Shown here: positions 60,387 through 64,000 of the stretch, in pieces
Layout of the letters: every line of letters starts with the position of its first letter
How positions within the stretch are numbered: position 1 is the first letter of the stretch
NCBI GenBank assembly: GCA_035420085.1
Contig: DAOLUH010000009.1
Span: 1-64,000 of the forward strand
DNA: 64,000 bases
Direction: 5' to 3'
From: DSWT01 sp035420085
GTDB taxonomy: Bacteria; Chloroflexota; Anaerolineae; B4-G1; SLSP01
Program-made: the position numbers and the translations under genes
The notes under the pieces: model-generated
Seen by the model: the letters and a program-made list of their open reading frames with translations, nothing else
Told to the model about the DNA's origin: nothing
Database searches by the model: none

Positions 60387-61166
60387 TTATGCGACAGGAT
60401 TGCGCAACAGGCCGATACTCTCGATTTCTACCTCTACCACATCGCCGGGCGTTAACAGCCCGACGCCGGATGGGGTGCCGGTGAGGAAAACGTCGCCGGG
60501 TTCCAGCGTCATCACGCTGGCGGCGTATGCGATGAGCATTGCAGGGGAGAACACCATCTGGCTTGTACGCCCTTCCTGCCGCACCGTGCCGTTGACGCGG
60601 CAGACGACGCTGAGATCCGCGATGTCGGCCTCTCGCAGACCCGTCACGATCCACGGCCCGATGGGACAGAAGGTGTCGAAGCCCTTGCCGCGCGTCCACT
60701 GACCGTCCTTGCGCTGCAGGTCGCGCGCCGTGACGTCGTTGCCGCCTGTGACGCCCAGCACGTAACTCCATGCTTCCTCTGGCGTGACGTTGCGACAACG
60801 CTTGCCGATGACCACCGCAAGCTCAGCCTCGTGTTCTACACGCTGCGAGAGCGACGGTACGATAATGCTTTCTCCCGGCCCAATGACGCTGCTCGGCGGC
60901 TTGAGGAAGAGCAGCGGCTCGGTCGGCACTTCGACGCCGTGCTCCGCCGCGTGCGCGACGTAGTTGCGCCCCACACAGATCACTTTTGTGGGGCAGACCG
61001 GCGGTAGCAGCCTAACCGTCGCCAGGCCCCCGATGTGTGCGCCGCGTCCGTGCCCCGTGTAGGGATCGCCTACCAGCCGATAGACCTGATCGTCCTCAAG
61101 CAAAGCCCACACACTGTCGCCGTGGTCGCTAATCCGTATCAAACGTGATGTTGAATTTTTGTTCAT
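60387..61166 (-). CDS. Fumarylacetoacetate hydrolase-family protein
   Basis: The 259-residue protein has an N-terminal region (about 1-60) and the FAH fold. Its markers are VICVGRNYVAHAAEHG (about 64-79), 'PLLFLKPPSSVIGPGE', the metal-binding E-x-E in VEHEAELAVVIGK (about 112-124), 'GNDVTARDLQ' and 'GDVFLTGTPSGVG' (about 225-237). Members hydrolyse or decarboxylate 2,4-dioxo acids and related compounds. The catalytic metal set (E-E-D) is present. The substrate is unknown, and no aromatic degradation genes are nearby. A repeat tract lies upstream of the start. Confidence 0.9.
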   Translation of the reverse strand: MNKNSTSRLIRISDHGDSVWALLEDDQVYRLVGDPYTGHGRGAHIGGLATVRLLPPVCPTKVICVGRNYVAHAAEHGVEVPTEPLLFLKPPSSVIGPGESIIVPSLSQRVEHEAELAVVIGKRCRNVTPEEAWSYVLGVTGGNDVTARDLQRKDGQWTRGKGFDTFCPIGPWIVTGLREADIADLSVVCRVNGTVRQEGRTSQMVFSPAMLIAYAASVMTLEPGDVFLTGTPSGVGLLTPGDVVEVEIESIGLLRNPVA

Positions 61167-61195
61167 AGGTTGATCCTCGATATTTTCAAAGGTTT

Positions 61196-61221
61196 TTTAC
61201 GCATTACGTTTTACGCTATCG
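61196..61221. repeat. Short heptad repeat tract (TTTTACGC/TTACGTT family)
   Basis: Three to four 7-bp units (TTACGCA, TTACGTT, TTACGCT) lie upstream of the FAH gene. They are the complement of the GCGTAAA family at 41781 and 56729. Confidence 0.65.
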
Positions 61222-61308
61222 TTATAGTGTAGTTACAGATGAAGTCAACTCTACACCCCGGATGTCGGGAAGTGGTAAGAAATGCTTTTGTTTCTGGCGA
61301 CAACATTG

Positions 61309-61314
61309 TATAAT
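61309..61314 (+). promoter_or_regulatory. -10 box of the CHAT-EAD-FGE gene
   Basis: A perfect TATAAT lies 55 bases before the TTG start. The only -35-like words are poor (TTGTTT at 15 bp). It lies inside the longer open frame from 61282, which supports the later start. Confidence 0.5.
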
Positions 61315-61368
61315 ACCAGATGTAACGCACCTGTTTTAATCCTGATCGGCATCTTGGGGAGACATCAC

Positions 61369-63627
61369 TTGGACTACCTGGATTTTGAACTGGAAATCGG
61401 CCCCGGCGAGGGCCGGGAGTATCCGGTGACGGTGTTGCGGTCACCAGCGGGCGAAGCGCGCGAGAAAGCAACCTTCCCTTTCGGCGAATTGGAGTTGGAA
61501 AATCGTCTCCAGGCATTGCAAATCGCGCTGCTGCGCGCCGAGGGAATCCGGCGGCAGGCGCTCACGCCGGAAGATCAGGCGGTGCAGGATTTTGGCCGCG
61601 CGCTGTTCGGGATGCTGTTCTCCGGCGAAGTGCGCAGCCGTTATGACGTAAGCCAGCGCGAAGCCGCGGCGCAGGGCAAGGGCCTGCGCCTCAAACTGCG
61701 CGTGCTGACGCCGGAGTTAGCCGCGTTGCCCTGGGAGTTCGCCTACGATCCGCGCAACGCCGAGTACGTCTGCCTCTCGCGCAATACGCCGGTGGTGCGT
61801 TATCTCGAATTGCCGCAGCCTATAGCGCCGTTGCGCGCTGAATTACCTTTGCGCGTTTTGGGGATGGCGGTAAGCCCCCACGGCTTGCCAGCGTTGGACG
61901 TGGCGCTAGAGAAGCAGCGGGTAGATACCGCGCTGGCCGATTTGCGCGCGGCGGGACTGGTCACGCTGACCTGGTTGGAGGGGCAGACCTGGCGTGATTT
62001 GCAGCGCGCGATGCGCTACGGGCCGTGGCACATCTTTCATTTCATCGGGCATGGCGGATTCGACCGCGCTGCCGACGAGGGTTTCGTGGCGCTGGCCGAT
62101 GAGGCCGGTGAAGCGCAGCGTTTGAGCGCGACGCAGTTGGGTCGCCTGTTGGCCGATCACCGCGACCTGCGCCTGGCGATCCTCAATGCTTGCGAAGGGG
62201 CGCGCGGCAGCGCCCAGGACGTCTTTTCCAGCACCGCCTCCATCCTGGTGCGCCGGGGACTTCCGGCAGTCCTGGCGATGCAGTACCCCATCACCGACCG
62301 CGCCGCCATCGAATTCGCGCGCGCGTTCTACGAAGCCCTGGCTGATGGTCTGCCTGTGGATACGGCGACGACTGAAGCCCGTCAGGCTGTCAGCATTGCC
62401 GCGCCGCGCTCGGTAGAGTGGGGCATCCCGGTGCTGTATATGCGCGCTGTGGATGGCGCGTTGTTCGATGTGCGGGCAGAACGCGAGAAACGCCCGGCGC
62501 AGCCCGAGTCGCCTTTGCCGGTTCCCCAGGCCGAGCAGCAGGATGAACGGCTTCCCGTTCTGCATAAACTGCTGGTGAAGCACTTTGACGACGGAGAGTT
62601 GCAGACGCTATGTTTCTACCTGGGCGTGGACAGCGAACGCTGGTCGAACGCCGGGCGCGATGACAAAGCACGCCTTCTGCTGACGTATCTCGACCGCCGC
62701 AATCAGCTTGACCGATTGCTCGAAGTGGGGCGCGAGTTGCGCCCTGATGTGCCCTGGGATATCGTTGCGCGTCCCCCCGCGTCCGCTGTTACGCCAGAAC
62801 GTAGCGCTCCCGTGCCCGGATCGGGAGTGCGGGCTATGCCGGAGCCGGTCGAGGCCCCTCCGGTTCGACAGCCGTTTGAGCCGGAAGTTGTGCTTATCCC
62901 CGCGGGTACGTTCTTGATGGGCAGCGATCCCCGCCGCGCTGAGTTTTTCAGAGCTGACGAACAGCCACAGCACACGCTGATGCTTCCGGCGTACTACCTG
63001 GCGAAGACGCCGGTGACCAACCAACAATATCTGGCTTTTGTGCAGGCGACAGGGTATCGTTTCCCGACGTATTGGGAGGACGGCGTCTTTCCTGAGGCGA
63101 AAGCCGACCATCCGGTTGTTGGCGTCTCCTGGCGCGACGCGCTTGCCTATTGCCGCTGGTTGGCGGCCGTAACCGGGAAACCTTATGGTTTGCCAAGCGA
63201 AGCCGAATGGGAGAAAGGCGCGCGCGGGGCGGATGGGCGCATCTACCCGTGGGGCAATTTTTGGGATGGCAAACGCTGCAATACAAAGGAAAGCCGTAAG
63301 GACGCCACGACGCCAGTGACGGCCTACCCGATGGGAGCGAGTCCCTACGGTGTGCTGGACGTAGCCGGCAATGTCTGGGAGTGGACGCGCAGCTTGTGGG
63401 GTAAGGGCGACCTTGAGCCGCTGTTCAAGTATCCCTACGATCCTGCCGATGAACGCGAAGCTCTGGAAGCGGAACCCCTTATGCGCCGTGTGCTGCGCGG
63501 CGGCTCGTTCAATTATCCGCACGATGCTGCGCGCTGCGCCTGTCGCAACCACCTGACGCCCGATAGCGCAGGCTGGTACGTCGGCTTCCGCGTAGTTTTG
63601 TTCGTCGAGGCTTCATCAACAGATTGA
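61369..63627 (+). CDS. CHAT protease-EAD-FGE-sulfatase fusion protein (conflict-system effector)
   Basis: TTG 61369 was chosen because GGGGAG lies upstream and the TATAAT lies inside the longer frame. The 752-residue protein has a CHAT caspase-like domain (about 85-375). Its catalytic His is in 'WHIFHFIGHGGFD' (about 223-235) and Cys in LAILNACEGARG (about 268-279). An effector-associated death-like domain follows (about 396-465), with 'LLVKHFDDGELQTLCFYLGV'. A linker leads to an FGE-sulfatase domain (about 505-745), with 'PAGTFLMGSDPRRAEFF', 'NVWEWTRS' and RGGSFNYPHDAARCACR. The EAD recruits partners in bacterial apoptosis-like conflict systems. Of the two copper-binding Cys of true FGE, only one is present. 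It is likely a suicidal or immune protease. Confidence 0.9.
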   Translation: MDYLDFELEIGPGEGREYPVTVLRSPAGEAREKATFPFGELELENRLQALQIALLRAEGIRRQALTPEDQAVQDFGRALFGMLFSGEVRSRYDVSQREAAAQGKGLRLKLRVLTPELAALPWEFAYDPRNAEYVCLSRNTPVVRYLELPQPIAPLRAELPLRVLGMAVSPHGLPALDVALEKQRVDTALADLRAAGLVTLTWLEGQTWRDLQRAMRYGPWHIFHFIGHGGFDRAADEGFVALADEAGEAQRLSATQLGRLLADHRDLRLAILNACEGARGSAQDVFSSTASILVRRGLPAVLAMQYPITDRAAIEFARAFYEALADGLPVDTATTEARQAVSIAAPRSVEWGIPVLYMRAVDGALFDVRAEREKRPAQPESPLPVPQAEQQDERLPVLHKLLVKHFDDGELQTLCFYLGVDSERWSNAGRDDKARLLLTYLDRRNQLDRLLEVGRELRPDVPWDIVARPPASAVTPERSAPVPGSGVRAMPEPVEAPPVRQPFEPEVVLIPAGTFLMGSDPRRAEFFRADEQPQHTLMLPAYYLAKTPVTNQQYLAFVQATGYRFPTYWEDGVFPEAKADHPVVGVSWRDALAYCRWLAAVTGKPYGLPSEAEWEKGARGADGRIYPWGNFWDGKRCNTKESRKDATTPVTAYPMGASPYGVLDVAGNVWEWTRSLWGKGDLEPLFKYPYDPADEREALEAEPLMRRVLRGGSFNYPHDAARCACRNHLTPDSAGWYVGFRVVLFVEASSTD

Positions 63628-63677
63628 ACGATTGGTTGTCAGTAACCTTCAACCTGTAACCATCGTGGGAGAGAATT

Positions 63678-64000
63678 ATGCAACTGCTGCGACGCGAAAT
63701 TCGGGGATGGCCGCTCTGGCAACTTGGGGCGCTGGTGATCGTTGTGGTGTGTCTGACCTTGGGGATCGTTGGCGCGCTGACGCTTCTGCAACAGGCGTCT
63801 GAAGCGAAAAATGCGCCGACGCCAACTCTCCCCGCCCCCACGCCGACGCGGGCGCGGCCAACGGCCTTGCCGACGCCGACTCCCACACCGACGCCGACCT
63901 CTACGCCCACGGTCACACCTTCCCCCACTGCCACACCGCCGCCGACATCCACGCCTACCCCCACACCGATTGCCATCATCACCGGCATCAATGCTTTCGG
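63678..64000 (+). CDS. Pro/Thr-rich membrane protein, 3' truncated
   Basis: ATG 63678 follows GGGAGAG. The visible 107 residues have a basic start (MQLLRREIRGWP), one membrane segment (about 14-34: LGALVIVVVCLTLGIVGA) and a Pro/Thr-rich linker (about 45-97) ending in IAIITGINAFG at the window edge. The gene runs out of the window, so the C-terminal domain is unknown. An SH3 or LysM-type domain would be typical after such a linker. It follows the CHAT gene by 50 bases on the same strand, with no terminator between, so it may be co-transcribed with it. Confidence 0.8.
   Translation, partial: MQLLRREIRGWPLWQLGALVIVVVCLTLGIVGALTLLQQASEAKNAPTPTLPAPTPTRARPTALPTPTPTPTPTSTPTVTPSPTATPPPTSTPTPTPIAIITGINAF

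Noticed and set aside
61282..61368. Upstream extension of the CHAT protein to ATG 61282
   Set aside because: The extension contains the TATAAT box, lacks a ribosome site and does not look like the start of CHAT proteins.

Overview
The window looks like the chromosome of a Chloroflexota bacterium, most likely of the Anaerolineae lineage. This is inferred from protein style, not from a marker gene. Many exported or membrane proteins carry long Pro/Thr linkers, and LysM, PA14, cohesin, WD40, CHAT and FGE modules are common, mixed with ordinary bacterial housekeeping genes. I found no rRNA, tRNA, CRISPR array, transposase or phage gene. Both ends cut through genes.

Layout. 0-10.7 kb: end of a membrane glycosyltransferase, a cohesin-LysM protein, an orphan CpaF ATPase, PhoU, a ychF-histidine kinase-CPBP-like operon, a degenerate receiver protein and a LysM-PA14 protein. 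10.8-15.1 kb: an ATP-grasp/esterase/argS operon and dcd. 15.3-26.5 kb: a WD40 membrane protein, an SbcD-like nuclease, a lytic transglycosylase, hutI, an RluD-type synthase, a TlyA-type methyltransferase, lepA and an AI-2E family transporter. 26.6-32.7 kb: carbohydrate genes (Gfo/Idh/MocA oxidoreductase, DUF5060 glycoside hydrolase, FAD oxidoreductase) with a RelE-type toxin-antitoxin pair between them. 32.7-41.1 kb: a GAF histidine kinase without its phospho-acceptor His, a MacA-MacA-MacB efflux operon behind a 30-bp palindrome, and mreB. 41.3-44.8 kb: two small membrane proteins, an MBL hydrolase, an M24 peptidase, greA and nrdR. 45-50.9 kb: a decayed RHS gene, a glutaredoxin-like protein, a Wzz-like protein, a helical-repeat protein resembling CHAT regulators, ferritin and an RsmC-like methyltransferase. 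51.1-56.7 kb: a moxR-DUF58-transglutaminase operon ending in a plsC-type gene. 57.3-64 kb: a large sensor kinase coupled to a Pro/Thr-rich protein, an FAH-family enzyme, a CHAT-EAD-FGE fusion protein and the start of another Pro/Thr-rich membrane protein.

Two things stand out. First, the CHAT-EAD-FGE protein (61369-63627) has the architecture of bacterial death-like conflict effectors, and 47907-48707 encodes a protein resembling the helical repeats of such systems. Second, most intergenic regions hold short tracts of imperfect 7-bp or 8-bp tandem repeats. Each tract has its own word family, several fold into hairpins, and they touch start codons, stop codons or ribosome binding sites. They resemble the heptanucleotide STRR repeats of heterocystous cyanobacteria. 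A nested palindromic element at 29980-30218 is the most elaborate case.
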